NCBI RefSeq assembly: GCF_027925445.1
Contig: NZ_AP027149.1
Coordinates: forward strand, 2,492,501 to 2,556,500
Direction of reading: 5' to 3'
From: Methylocystis bryophila
GTDB lineage: Bacteria; Pseudomonadota; Alphaproteobacteria; Rhizobiales; Beijerinckiaceae
Length of the DNA: 64,000 bases
Of this stretch, positions 9,271-17,990 are shown piece after piece. How positions within the stretch are numbered: position 1 is the first letter of the stretch; each line of letters begins with the position of its first letter. A program made the position numbers and the translations under genes. The notes beneath the pieces were generated by a model that worked only from the letters and a program-made list of their open reading frames with translations, was not told the origin of the DNA and made no database searches.

Positions 9271-9747
9271 TCACAAGGCCTTGGCGGCCGCGAGCACCTC
9301 CTCCGCGTGGCCGGGGACCTTCACTTTGCGCCAGACCTTGGCGATGCGACCATCCGGCCCGATCAGGAAGGTGGTGCGTTCGACGCCCATATATTTTCGT
9401 CCATACATGCTCTTCTCGACCCAAACGCCGTAGGCTGAGAGCATCGCCTTCGTCTCGTCGGAGGCCAGGGGAATTTTGAGCTCATGCTTGGCGCGGAACT
9501 TGTCGTGGCTCTTTGCGGAATCGGGCGAGACGCCAAGGATCGCAGTGCCCGCCTTGGCGAATTTGTCGCGCAGACCGTTGAAGTCGATTGCCTCCTTCGT
9601 GCAGCCGGAGGTGTCGTCTTTGGGGTAGAAATAGAGCGCGAGCTTCTTGCCCTTGTAGGAGGCTAGCCCCTGTGTTTCGCCCTCGGTCCCTGGCAGGGAG
9701 AAAGCTGGAGCCTCGTCTCCTTCTGCGGGTCGCTTCGCTTCGCTCAT
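9271..9747 (-). CDS. bcp: Bcp/PrxQ-type peroxiredoxin
   Basis: The 158-residue AhpC/TSA-fold protein starts MSEAKRPAEGDEAPAF and has the peroxidatic Cys49 in YFYPKDDTSGCTKEA. It reduces hydroperoxides in the cytoplasm, with thioredoxin as the usual donor. Cys49 is the only cysteine in the protein. The resolving Cys five residues later, present in many BCPs, is absent, so it should act as a 1-Cys or intermolecular enzyme. It is transcribed toward kdp but separated from it by about 140 bases including candidate kdp operators. Confidence 0.92.
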   Translation of the reverse strand: MSEAKRPAEGDEAPAFSLPGTEGETQGLASYKGKKLALYFYPKDDTSGCTKEAIDFNGLRDKFAKAGTAILGVSPDSAKSHDKFRAKHELKIPLASDETKAMLSAYGVWVEKSMYGRKYMGVERTTFLIGPDGRIAKVWRKVKVPGHAEEVLAAAKAL

Positions 9748-9834
9748 CTCATTCTCCTCTTCGGGCTGCGCGGATCCATCACGCCCTCGTCGGCTTCGAT
9801 AAGCAAGAAGTTTTCCAGGCGAGGTCGACCGGCC

Positions 9835-9888
9835 TAGAGCCCTGTCCCGGAAAAGTGCGAAGCGGACTTCCGGTCAGGACATGCTCTA
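9835..9888. repeat. dispersed TAGAGC...GCTCTA palindromic element, copy 1
   Basis: The element starts TAGAGC and ends GCTCTA. Its internal GTCCCGGAAAAGTGCGAAGCGG and CCGGTCAGGAC halves recur almost unchanged at 31591, 45429, 52046, 55356 and, inverted, at 46522 and 62720. It fills the gap between bcp and pckA. Confidence 0.75.
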
Positions 9889-9961
9889 AGTTTCTGACTT
9901 GCGTTAGGGTCGGGTGGGGGGAGGGGGCCCGGATCTGCGCAGTGCGCAAAAATCGCGCGCT

Positions 9962-11569
9962 CTAGCTGGCGGCGCGTAGACCCCGGTTCCGCTCGAGCGC
10001 CAAAGTCTCGAAATTCTCGTTGAACATGCGAACGAGCTTTTTCGCCGTCGCTTCGTAATCTGCTGCCGACGACCAGCTCTTGACGGGATTCAAGAGACCC
10101 GTATCCACGCCTGCGACGGCAAGCGGGACCGACAGGCCAAAGTAAGGCTCGGTCTCAAAGCGCGCCTTTTCCAGCTCGCCCCCGAGCGCTGCGCCCAGCA
10201 GGCGTCGGGTCGCCGCAATCGGCATCCGCGCGCCGACGCCATAGCCGCCGCCGCTCCAGCCCGTGTTGACGAGCCAGCAATTCACGTCGTGACGCAGGAT
10301 CAGATCGCGCAGAAGATCGCCATAGACCTGCGGTGGGCGCGGCATGAAAGGCGCGCCGAAACAGGTCGAGAAGGTCGCCTCGGGTTCTTTGACGCCCTTT
10401 TCCGTGCCGGCCACCTTCGCCGTATATCCGGAAAGAAAGTGATACATCGCTTGCTCTGCGCTGAGCCGCGCGATCGGCGGGAGCACGCCGAAGGCGTCGC
10501 AGGTCAGCATCACGATGTTCCGGGGATGTCCGCCCCGGCCTTCTTCCACCGCGCCTTGCATGAAGCGGAGCGGGTAGGCGATGCGCGTGTTCTCCGTCCG
10601 CGAGCTGTCGTCGAAATCGCAGACGCGCGAATGCGGATGGAACACGACGTTCTCCATCACGGCGCCGAAACGCTCGGTCATCGAGAAAATCTGCGGCTCG
10701 GCCTCGCGCGAGAGCTTGATCGCCTTGGCGTAGCAGCCACCCTCGAAATTGAAGACGCCCTCGGAGCTCCAACCGTGCTCGTCGTCGCCGATCAACCGGC
10801 GCTCTGGATCCGCCGAGAGAGTCGTCTTGCCGGTGCCGGAAAGCCCGAAGAAAACGGCCGCGTCGCCTTCGGCGCCGACATTGGCCGAGCAATGCATCGG
10901 CATGACGTCTTGCGCCGGCAGCATGAAGTTCAAGAAGGTGAAGACCGATTTCTTGATTTCGCCGGCGTAGCTCGTGCCGCCGATGAGCACGATCCTGCGC
11001 GACAAATCCATGGCGATGACGGTTTCGCTGCGGCAGCCGTGACGCTGCGGGTCAGCCTTGAAAGAGGGCAGGTCGATGATCGTCAGCTCTGGTGTGAACG
11101 AGGAAAGCTCGTCTGGCCCGGGGCGAATGAGAAGGTTCTGGATGAAGAGCGAATGCCAGGCGAACTCGGTGAAGACGCGAACCTTGACTCGATATGCGGG
11201 GTCGGCGCCCCCGTAAAGATCCTGCGCGAACAGCTCCTTTCCGTCGACATGGGCCAGAAAATCCGCAAGCAGGAGCTCAAACTTCGCCTTCTCCAGACGC
11301 TGGTTGTTCTCCCACCAGACTGAGCTTTGCGTCAGCGGGTCGGCGACAATGAACTTGTCCTTGGGAGAGCGGCCGGTGTGTGCGCCGGTCTCGGCGACGA
11401 GCGCGCCGCCGCGGACGATTGTGGCCTCTCCGCGCCGCAGGGCTTGCTCATAGAGATGCGGGACGTCGAGATTGTGGAGGAGACGCCCGCATTGCGGAGG
11501 CCCGAACGCCTCGACGAATCCCATGGTCCTCATCGCCTCGTCGGCGATTACCTGTCCTTGGGCGTTCAT
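9962..11569 (-). CDS. pckA: phosphoenolpyruvate carboxykinase (ATP)
   Basis: This is a 535-residue ATP-type PEP carboxykinase, the usual length. It has the kinase P-loop GLSGTGKTTLS, the following metal-binding GDDEHGW, and the substrate-binding FPHSRVCDFDD-like segment. It converts oxaloacetate and ATP to phosphoenolpyruvate, CO2 and ADP, the first committed step of gluconeogenesis and an anaplerotic node. It is monocistronic here and followed by a dispersed repeat. No regulatory site was recognised upstream. Confidence 0.97.
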   Translation of the reverse strand: MNAQGQVIADEAMRTMGFVEAFGPPQCGRLLHNLDVPHLYEQALRRGEATIVRGGALVAETGAHTGRSPKDKFIVADPLTQSSVWWENNQRLEKAKFELLLADFLAHVDGKELFAQDLYGGADPAYRVKVRVFTEFAWHSLFIQNLLIRPGPDELSSFTPELTIIDLPSFKADPQRHGCRSETVIAMDLSRRIVLIGGTSYAGEIKKSVFTFLNFMLPAQDVMPMHCSANVGAEGDAAVFFGLSGTGKTTLSADPERRLIGDDEHGWSSEGVFNFEGGCYAKAIKLSREAEPQIFSMTERFGAVMENVVFHPHSRVCDFDDSSRTENTRIAYPLRFMQGAVEEGRGGHPRNIVMLTCDAFGVLPPIARLSAEQAMYHFLSGYTAKVAGTEKGVKEPEATFSTCFGAPFMPRPPQVYGDLLRDLILRHDVNCWLVNTGWSGGGYGVGARMPIAATRRLLGAALGGELEKARFETEPYFGLSVPLAVAGVDTGLLNPVKSWSSAADYEATAKKLVRMFNENFETLALERNRGLRAAS

Positions 11570-11829
11570 AGTCGGTTCCTCTTTGAGAGGCCTCGAGCGC
11601 TACAATAAACTCAGTGCGCGCCTGACGCTGCGCGTCCAAAAAGAGACAGGCCCTCTCGTCTTTGACGCAATGTCCGCCCCTTACCCTCTGTTCAGATAGG
11701 CGGCCCATTTCACCACATCAAGGAAGCCTTTGGCGACAACGATGAATTCTGCGTCAAAAAACCGTTAAACGACTGTTTTCGATCCCGAGAGCCAGCGTCA
11801 CATTTGGGCTCGCTGGCCTTACGACGCCG
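11570..11829. other. intergenic region between pckA and cysN
   Basis: The gap of 260 bases holds the pckA promoter region and the tail of the cys transcript. GCCAGCG and CGCTGGC near 11792-11820 can form a stem after cysN, but no T-run follows. No gene was seen. Confidence 0.4.
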
Positions 11830-13440
11830 TCACAAACCAGCATCATCGGGCGGCGGCGCGCCGTTTTCGGCCGCGGTCGCCCCCTTACGCGTCCAGGCGC
11901 GCTCATGCAGATAATAGAGGCCGACCTTCGCAACCGCCTCGGTCGCGGTGATGGCGAGCGAGAGCGCCAAGTCGCGGGTGAAGCCAAACACGATCGCGAA
12001 GGTCAGCAAGCTCCCGAGCGGTCGCCAGGAGAGCGACTTCAGGAAGCTCGTGCGTCGCGTTGGGACGGGCTCGACGGATGGCGGCGGCAGGCCCTCCATC
12101 GACGAATAGCTCGCCTCCAGGTAGGAGGCGCTCTTCGCCGCTTCCTCCGCCTCGGTCACGAGGCCGACCGCGACCGTCTCGTTCGTGACGCGGTCGATCA
12201 GAATGAAGCCGCCCGTCTCGCGGTTTTCGATGTAGCGGTCGCAGACGATCGGCTGGTCGAGCTCTATCTCCGCCTCGCCGATCGCGTTGAAAGCGAGCGT
12301 TTCGCCTTCTTCCGTGAGCGGCGCGGCAAGTCCCGTCTCGATTTCGACGCGCGCGGTCACCGACTTCACCGCGGCCGGGACAGTGCGCGCGGCGAGCTTC
12401 AAAAGATAGCTCTTGTTGCAGACGAGCGGTTCGCGCACGAGCCACAACAGCCGCGCTTTGAGCCTGTCGCCGACCTTGGCGGGCGAGGCCGGGGAGGCCA
12501 ACATGTCGCCGCGCGAGACGTCGATCTCTTCGGCAAGCGTCAGTGTCACCGATTGGCCCGCAACGGCGCAGTCGAGATCACCCCCGCCGCCGACGACGCG
12601 CGCGATCGTCGTGTCGCGGCCGATGGGAAGAATGCGGACGATATCGCCCCGCCTAACGTTGCCGCCGCAAACGAAGCCGGAGAAGCCCCGAAAATCGTGG
12701 CTCGGTCGATTGACCCATTGCACCGGAAAACGGAAGGGCTGAACGAGCGCGCCCCGATCCACCTCGACGCTCTCCAGATAGGCGAGCAGCGGCAGGCCCT
12801 CCCGCCACGGCATATGCGCGCTTTGATGAACGAGATTGTCGCCGTCCTTGGCGACGAGAGGGAACGCCTCGATCGAGAGGAAGCGCAGGTGACGCGCGAA
12901 GTCGCGGAATTCAGCCTCGATGCGCCGGAAGGTCGCCTCGTCGTAGTCCACGAGATCCATCTTGTTGATCGCGAGCGCGACATGGCGCACCCCGAGCATC
13001 GAGACGATGACCGCATGGCGACGCGTCTGACTCAGCACGCCGCGGCGCGCGTCGATCAAGAGCACGGCAAGCTCGGCGGTGGAGGCGCCGGTGGCCATAT
13101 TGCGCGTGTATTGCTCATGACCGGGCGTGTCGGCGACGATGAACTTCCGCTTCTCGGTCGCAAAATAGCGATAGGCGACGTCGATCGTGATGCCTTGCTC
13201 GCGCTCGGCGGCGAGCCCGTCGACGAGCAGCGCGAAATCGAGCGCCTCGCCCTGCGTGCCGTGCTTCTTGGAGTCTTTCTCGAGCGCCTCGATCAGATCG
13301 TCCGGGGCCAAGCCTGCGTCATAAAGCAGGCGGCCGATCAGCGTCGACTTGCCGTCGTCGACCGAGCCGCAAGTGATGAACCGCAAAAGCGGCTTCTCGG
13401 CGGCCCGGCCAACGGGCGCCTGCGCAGGAACGCCGTGCAT
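11830..13440 (-). CDS. cysN: CysN sulfate adenylyltransferase GTPase subunit fused to DUF2061
   Basis: The first 430 or so residues are an EF-Tu-like GTPase: P-loop GSVDDGKST (25-33), DTPGHEQY and NKMD. This is CysN, which couples GTP hydrolysis to APS synthesis by CysD. I start at 13440 (MHGVPAQ), one base after the cysD stop codon. Instead of the APS kinase domain often fused to CysN, residues about 460-515 match DUF2061: SFLKSLSWRPLGSLLTF, then TEAVAKVGLYYLHERAW, two hydrophobic helices. The tail would tether the enzyme to the membrane or sit beside a sulfate transporter; that is inference. Confidence 0.93.
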   Translation of the reverse strand: MHGVPAQAPVGRAAEKPLLRFITCGSVDDGKSTLIGRLLYDAGLAPDDLIEALEKDSKKHGTQGEALDFALLVDGLAAEREQGITIDVAYRYFATEKRKFIVADTPGHEQYTRNMATGASTAELAVLLIDARRGVLSQTRRHAVIVSMLGVRHVALAINKMDLVDYDEATFRRIEAEFRDFARHLRFLSIEAFPLVAKDGDNLVHQSAHMPWREGLPLLAYLESVEVDRGALVQPFRFPVQWVNRPSHDFRGFSGFVCGGNVRRGDIVRILPIGRDTTIARVVGGGGDLDCAVAGQSVTLTLAEEIDVSRGDMLASPASPAKVGDRLKARLLWLVREPLVCNKSYLLKLAARTVPAAVKSVTARVEIETGLAAPLTEEGETLAFNAIGEAEIELDQPIVCDRYIENRETGGFILIDRVTNETVAVGLVTEAEEAAKSASYLEASYSSMEGLPPPSVEPVPTRRTSFLKSLSWRPLGSLLTFAIVFGFTRDLALSLAITATEAVAKVGLYYLHERAWTRKGATAAENGAPPPDDAGL

Positions 13441-13441
13441 C

Positions 13442-14359
13442 TTAGAAATAGCCTTCCTGCTTCTTCTGCTCCATGGACGCCGCGCCGTCATGGTCGATCA
13501 GACGCCCCTGCCGCTCCGAGGACCGGCTCGAGCGCATCTCGTCGATAATCGCCTCGAGCGTCTCGGCTTCGCTCTCGATCGCGCCGGTGAGGGGATAACA
13601 GCCGAGCGTGCGGAAGCGCACCTTCCTTCGCTCGATCACTTCGTCAGGAAGCAGTCTCATGCGATCGTCATCGACCATGATCAATGCGCCGTCGCGCCGC
13701 ACGACGGGCCGTTCCTTGGCGAAGTAAAGCGGGACGACCGGGATGTCCTCGCGCGCGATGTAGTCCCAGACATCGGCTTCCGTCCAATTGGACAGCGGAA
13801 AGACGCGCAGGCTCTCGCCCTGCGCCTTGCGCGTGTTGTAGAGGCGCCAGAACTCAGGGCGCTGATTCTTGGGGTCCCAGCGATGCTGGGCGCTCCGGAA
13901 AGAGAGCACCCGCTCCTTGGCTCGCGACTTCTCCTCGTCGCGCCGCGCTCCGCCGAAAGCCGCGTCGAAGCGCCATTTGTCGAGCGCTTGCTTCAGCGCT
14001 TCGGTCTTCATGAGGTCGGTGTGGAGCTTCGAGCCGTGCACGAAGGGATTGACGCCCATCTCGATCCCTTTGGGATTGGTGTGGATGAGCAGCTCTACGC
14101 CGAGCTCCCTCGCGCGCCGGTCGCGAAATTCGATCATCTCGCGGAACTTCCAAGTCGTGTCGACATGGAGCAGGGGGAAGGGCGGCTTGCCAGGATAAAA
14201 GGCCTTCATCGCGACATGCAGCATCGCGGCCGAGTCCTTGCCGATCGAATACAGCATGACCGGCCGCTCGCATTCGGCGACGACCTCGCGCATGATGTGA
14301 ATGCTTTCCGCCTCGAGCTTATCGAGATGGCCGAGACGATTAGGGCCGAGCGAGCTCAT
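13442..14359 (-). CDS. cysD: CysD sulfate adenylyltransferase small subunit
   Basis: This is a PAPS-reductase-fold ATP sulfurylase of about 305 residues, with the pyrophosphate loop YSIGKDSAAMLHV and the FRSAQHRWDPKNQRPE and NWTEADVWDYI segments typical of CysD. It forms APS from sulfate and ATP with CysN. The start at 14359 (MSSLGPNRL) is preferred over an in-frame codon 93 bases upstream. It forms an ATGA overlap with the cysH stop codon and matches normal CysD N-termini. Confidence 0.95.
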   Translation of the reverse strand: MSSLGPNRLGHLDKLEAESIHIMREVVAECERPVMLYSIGKDSAAMLHVAMKAFYPGKPPFPLLHVDTTWKFREMIEFRDRRARELGVELLIHTNPKGIEMGVNPFVHGSKLHTDLMKTEALKQALDKWRFDAAFGGARRDEEKSRAKERVLSFRSAQHRWDPKNQRPEFWRLYNTRKAQGESLRVFPLSNWTEADVWDYIAREDIPVVPLYFAKERPVVRRDGALIMVDDDRMRLLPDEVIERRKVRFRTLGCYPLTGAIESEAETLEAIIDEMRSSRSSERQGRLIDHDGAASMEQKKQEGYF

Positions 14360-15108
14360 GGCGTCGTCGCCTGCGTCGTCGGCCGGCGCCGTGGCACACC
14401 GTCCTCGCCCACGTGCAGCCCGCACTCCTTCTTTTGGTCTTCCTCCCACCACCAGCGGCCCGCGCGCTCGTTTTCGCCGGGCTTCACCGCGCGGGTGCAG
14501 GGGGCGCAGCCAATCGACAAATAGCCTTTGGCGTGCAGCTCATTGACTGGAACGTCGAATTCCTCGGTCAAGGCGACGATGGCGTCACGGTTGTAATCGA
14601 GCAGGGGATTGAGCTTCACGAGTCGGTGCGTCTCATCATATTCGACCATCGCGACTTCACCGCGGGCCTGCGATTGATCGGCGCGCAGTCCGGTGACCCA
14701 CCCCGACGCGCCTGCAAGCAAGCGAGAGAGCGGTTCGACCTTGCGGATGTGGCAACAGGCTTTTCGGTTCTCCACCGATCGATAAAAGCCGTTGACGCCA
14801 TGCTCCTGCACGAAGGCTTCGAGCGGCGCCGGGTTCGGATAGACGGCGGCGATCCGTCTGGCGTAGCGCGCCTCGGTCTGCTCCCAGAGATCGTAAGTCT
14901 CCGGGAACATACGCCCGGTGTCGAGAGTCGCGATCTCGATATCGAGGCCGAGCGTGAGGATCGTATGGGCGATCCATTGATCCTCGATCCCAAAGCTCGT
15001 GGTGAAGACAAGCCTTCCGGGAATAAGCTCGCGCGCAAGCTTCAGACGATGCGCGAGATCGAGCGGGGCGAGACGCGGCTCGAGAAGGTCAACCAGCGAA
15101 GGCTTCAT
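14356..15108 (-). CDS. cysH: assimilatory APS reductase (CysH type with Fe-S cluster)
   Basis: This 250-residue PAPS/APS reductase has four cluster cysteines, Cys118-Cys119 (KACCHIRK) and Cys201-x2-Cys204 (GCAPCTRAV). The catalytic Cys229 is in the KKECGLH tail. The CC...CxxC set marks the [4Fe-4S] APS reductase class, which reduces APS to sulfite without making PAPS. That agrees with the missing APS kinase in this operon. It overlaps both the DUF934 gene and cysD by four bases. Confidence 0.94.
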   Translation of the reverse strand: MKPSLVDLLEPRLAPLDLAHRLKLARELIPGRLVFTTSFGIEDQWIAHTILTLGLDIEIATLDTGRMFPETYDLWEQTEARYARRIAAVYPNPAPLEAFVQEHGVNGFYRSVENRKACCHIRKVEPLSRLLAGASGWVTGLRADQSQARGEVAMVEYDETHRLVKLNPLLDYNRDAIVALTEEFDVPVNELHAKGYLSIGCAPCTRAVKPGENERAGRWWWEEDQKKECGLHVGEDGVPRRRPTTQATTP

Positions 15109-15608
15109 GCGCGCGCCTTTCGTCTCTGTTCAAGGATCGCCTCGCGATTCCCGTAGCCCTGCTGGTAGAAGGCGCCATAGGTTGAAGCCGCGACCGACCA
15201 TTGCGCGGCGTCCTGCCGCGCGGCGATGTCGGATGCAATCTCGATCGTGTCGAAGCCGCAGCGAAGCGCATGCGTCGCCTGATCGGCGATAAGTCGCCCG
15301 CTCGCGCGCAACTCCCCCGCAAATCCCGCGCGGCGAATGAGCTGCGCCAGCGAAAAACCGCGACCGTCGCCGGTTGCCGGAAAGGCGATCGCAATGAGGG
15401 CCAAGCGCGAAAGATAGGGCGCGAGCTTTGCCGGGTCGGCCGTGTTGGCGAGGAACACGCCGAGCGGCGCGTCCGGGGGAAGCGCGCTCGCGGCTTCCGC
15501 GAGTCGCCCTTCGGAGACGATGCACTTTCCGCCCTGGGGCACGTTTTCCTCGTCGGCGAGGCGGCGCCAGGAATCCTCCACGAAACGCCCCTCAGATATC
15601 AGCGCCAT
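15105..15608 (-). CDS. DUF934 protein of the cys operon
   Basis: This is a 167-residue member of DUF934, a family found between sulfite reductase and cysH in many alpha- and betaproteobacteria. A core with PLGVFLANTADPAKLAPYL and DGRGFSLAQLIRR is visible. It has no membrane segment or cysteine cluster. Its biochemical role is unknown; context says it supports sulfite or APS reduction. It overlaps cysI by 17 bases and cysH by four. Confidence 0.9.
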   Translation of the reverse strand: MALISEGRFVEDSWRRLADEENVPQGGKCIVSEGRLAEAASALPPDAPLGVFLANTADPAKLAPYLSRLALIAIAFPATGDGRGFSLAQLIRRAGFAGELRASGRLIADQATHALRCGFDTIEIASDIAARQDAAQWSVAASTYGAFYQQGYGNREAILEQRRKARA

Positions 15609-17316
15609 CTTCGCCCTCCCGCGTCAGCGCCTCCTTGAAGCGCTCTCGTCCAAGGCGCCGCCAGGCGTCCAGAAACTGCTCGCCGTCGTGACGTTCGTGC
15701 AGATAGATTTCGATGAGGCTTTCGATGACGGTCGGGACGTTCTCGGCGGCGACGCCCGGGCCCAGAAGCTCGCCGATCGCGGCGGTAAGCGTCGGGTCGC
15801 CGCCGAGCGTGATCTGGTAGGACTCCTGGCCTCGCTTCTCGAGTCCGAGCACCCCGATCGCGCCGATGTGGTGATGGCCGCAGGCGTTGATGCAGCCGGA
15901 GATTTTTATCCCGAGCTCGCCGATGAGCCGCTGGCGCTCAAGATCTTTGAAGCGACTCGAGATTGCCTGCGCAATCGGGATCGACCGCGCTGTTGCGAGC
16001 GCGCAATAATCGAGGCCTGGGCAGCAGATGATGTCGGAGATGAGCCCGGCGTTGGGCGTTGCGAGCTCGGCGTCGTCGAGAAGCCGCCAGAGCGCGTGAA
16101 GCTCTTCCTGCTTCACATGCGGCAACACGATGTTCTGCGCGTGGGTCACGCGCAATTCCCCAAAGCCGAAACGCTCTGCGGCCTCCGCCAGCACCCGCAT
16201 CTGCTCCGAGGTCGCGTCGCCGGGAATGCCGCCGATGGGCTTGAGCGAAATCGTCACGATCGCATAGCCGGGGCTCTTGTGCGCGGAGACGTTGGTCTTC
16301 GCAAAGGCGTCGAAAGCCGCGTCCTTGCGTCGCGCTTCCTCATAATCCTTCGACTGCTCTGGAAGCGTCTCATAGGGCGGTGTCGAAAAGAAGCCGCGGA
16401 TGCGCTCGAATTCTTCCATGTCGAATGCGAAGGGCGCCCGATCCATGGCCGCAAATTCGGCTTCGATCTCGCGCGTCAATTGCTCGAGGCCGGTTTCATG
16501 CACGAGGATCTTGATGCGCGCTTTGTATTTGTTGTCGCGCCGGCCGAAGCGATTATAGACGCGCAAGATCGCCTCGAGATAGGCGAGAAGATCCGCGCGC
16601 GGAAGCCAGGCGCGGACGGTCTTGCCGATAAAGGGCGAACGGCCGAGCCCGCCGCCGACGATGACCTCGTAGCCCGCTTCTCCCTGCTCATTGGCGTGAA
16701 GCCGCAGGCCGATGTCGTGGAATTTAATCGCCGCGCGATCCGCCTCGGCGCCGCTCACCGCGATCTTGAACTTCCGCGGCAGGAAGCTGAACTCCGGGTG
16801 CAGGCTCGACCATTGCCGCAGGAACTCGGCGGTTGGCCTGGGGTCCTCGAACTCGTCCGTCGCCACGCCCGCGAACTGATCCGCCGTCACGTTGCGGATG
16901 CAGTTCCCGGAGGTCTGGATCGCATGCATCTCGACGTCGGCGAGCGCCTCGAGAATGTCCGGAACGTCGACGAGCCTCGGCCAGTTGTATTGCAGGTTCT
17001 GGCGCGTCGTGAAATGGCCGTAGCCTTTGTCCCATTTGTCGGCGATGTCGGCGAGCCGTCGCATTTGCCGCGAGGTCAGCGTCCCATAGGGAATCGCGAC
17101 GCGCAGCATATAAGCGTGGAGCTGCAAGTAGAGGCCGTTCATCAGCCGTAGCGGCCGGAACTCGTCCTCCGTCAGCGCTCCGGAAAGGCGGCGGCGAACT
17201 TGCTCTCGGAACTCGGCGACGCGCGCCTGCACGAAAGCCTTGTCATAGGCGTCATACAAATAGCTCGTGGTCGGCGCGTTGGCGCGCGCCGCGTGCCGCT
17301 GGTCGTGCGCGTTCAT
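15592..17316 (-). CDS. cysI: sulfite reductase hemoprotein (CysI/NirA family)
   Basis: The 574-residue siroheme [4Fe-4S] reductase has both family halves. The cluster and siroheme cysteines appear as CCPGLDYCAL (C-x5-C) and GCINACGHHH (C-x3-C). The N-terminal part has HFTTRQNLQYNWP. It reduces sulfite to sulfide with six electrons. With a 2Fe-2S ferredoxin and no CysJ flavoprotein in the operon, ferredoxin is the likely donor. Nitrite reductase is the alternative for this superfamily, but the cys context makes sulfite the substrate. Confidence 0.92.
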   Translation of the reverse strand: MNAHDQRHAARANAPTTSYLYDAYDKAFVQARVAEFREQVRRRLSGALTEDEFRPLRLMNGLYLQLHAYMLRVAIPYGTLTSRQMRRLADIADKWDKGYGHFTTRQNLQYNWPRLVDVPDILEALADVEMHAIQTSGNCIRNVTADQFAGVATDEFEDPRPTAEFLRQWSSLHPEFSFLPRKFKIAVSGAEADRAAIKFHDIGLRLHANEQGEAGYEVIVGGGLGRSPFIGKTVRAWLPRADLLAYLEAILRVYNRFGRRDNKYKARIKILVHETGLEQLTREIEAEFAAMDRAPFAFDMEEFERIRGFFSTPPYETLPEQSKDYEEARRKDAAFDAFAKTNVSAHKSPGYAIVTISLKPIGGIPGDATSEQMRVLAEAAERFGFGELRVTHAQNIVLPHVKQEELHALWRLLDDAELATPNAGLISDIICCPGLDYCALATARSIPIAQAISSRFKDLERQRLIGELGIKISGCINACGHHHIGAIGVLGLEKRGQESYQITLGGDPTLTAAIGELLGPGVAAENVPTVIESLIEIYLHERHDGEQFLDAWRRLGRERFKEALTREGEDGADI

Positions 17317-17319
17317 TGG

Positions 17320-17646
17320 TTAGCTCCCGACTTTTCCCGCACGCGCCTGCTTGCCGAGGTCGCGCCGCACGCTGGGTCCGGCAAGTCGCGCCCGTTCGCG
17401 AAAATGCAACGGTCGCGGGCCGAGCGCAGCGTCAGGCTCGACCTCAGCGAGATAGACGTCGACAACTTTGTTGGCGACGACGTCGGCCTTGCCGCGCGCC
17501 TCGAGCGCGGCGGCCTCCGTAGCGTCTCGCGCGATCAATGCGTCGCGCGCGTCGCGCACCCAGCTCTCGGCGCCAAGAAACATGACCTCGCCGTCGAGGA
17601 GGTTGCTCGCCAGCAGAATCTGTGGATGCGTCGGCTTGGCCATCAT
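17320..17646 (-). CDS. DUF2849 protein of the cys operon
   Basis: A 108-residue protein with PQILLASNLLDGEVMFL and VVDVYLAEVE, features of DUF2849. This small family sits immediately before sulfite reductase in alphaproteobacterial cys operons. Its function is not known. It starts in an ATGA overlap with the ferredoxin gene (a second ATG follows at once) and ends three bases before cysI. Confidence 0.85.
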   Translation of the reverse strand: MMAKPTHPQILLASNLLDGEVMFLGAESWVRDARDALIARDATEAAALEARGKADVVANKVVDVYLAEVEPDAALGPRPLHFRERARLAGPSVRRDLGKQARAGKVGS

Positions 17647-17990
17647 GTCGCCTGAGCGACGGTCACTTTCATGCCGTCGTAGTCGTCTGTCCAGAGAATT
17701 TGGCAGGAGAGGCGGGAATTCTCGTGGATCAGAGGCAGTTCGTCGAGCTTATCCAGCTCCTCTTGCGAGGGCGCCGGCAGCCGACCCATCCACGCGGGAT
17801 CGATCAGCACATGGCACTCCGCGCAGGCTAGAGACCCGCCGCAATTCGTGTCCATGCCGACGCCGTGATCCCTTAGAATTTCCATCAACCGCCAGCCCTC
17901 GAGCGTCTCGAGCTCATGGAGCTTGCCTTCCCGATCCTCGACGAGGACGACCGCATGCTGCTGAGGCGCCCGCGCTGCCGCATCCTGCAT
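17643..17990 (-). CDS. 2Fe-2S ferredoxin, first gene of the cys operon
   Basis: This 115-residue adrenodoxin/ISC-type ferredoxin has cluster ligands CGGSLACAEC (C-x5-C-x2-C) and a later LSCQI cysteine. GGAGGAAGG lies upstream of the ATG at 17990. As the leading gene of the sulfate reduction operon, it is the likely electron carrier for the sulfite reductase. That partnership is inferred from position. Confidence 0.9.
   Translation of the reverse strand: MQDAAARAPQQHAVVLVEDREGKLHELETLEGWRLMEILRDHGVGMDTNCGGSLACAECHVLIDPAWMGRLPAPSQEELDKLDELPLIHENSRLSCQILWTDDYDGMKVTVAQAT

Noticed and set aside
11905..13548. 547-codon open frame on the + strand opposite cysN
   Set aside because: Antisense shadow of cysN; composition is not protein-like and the cysN motifs are complete.
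15442..17151. 569-codon open frame on the + strand opposite cysI
   Set aside because: Antisense shadow caused by GC-rich third positions; no recognisable motif.
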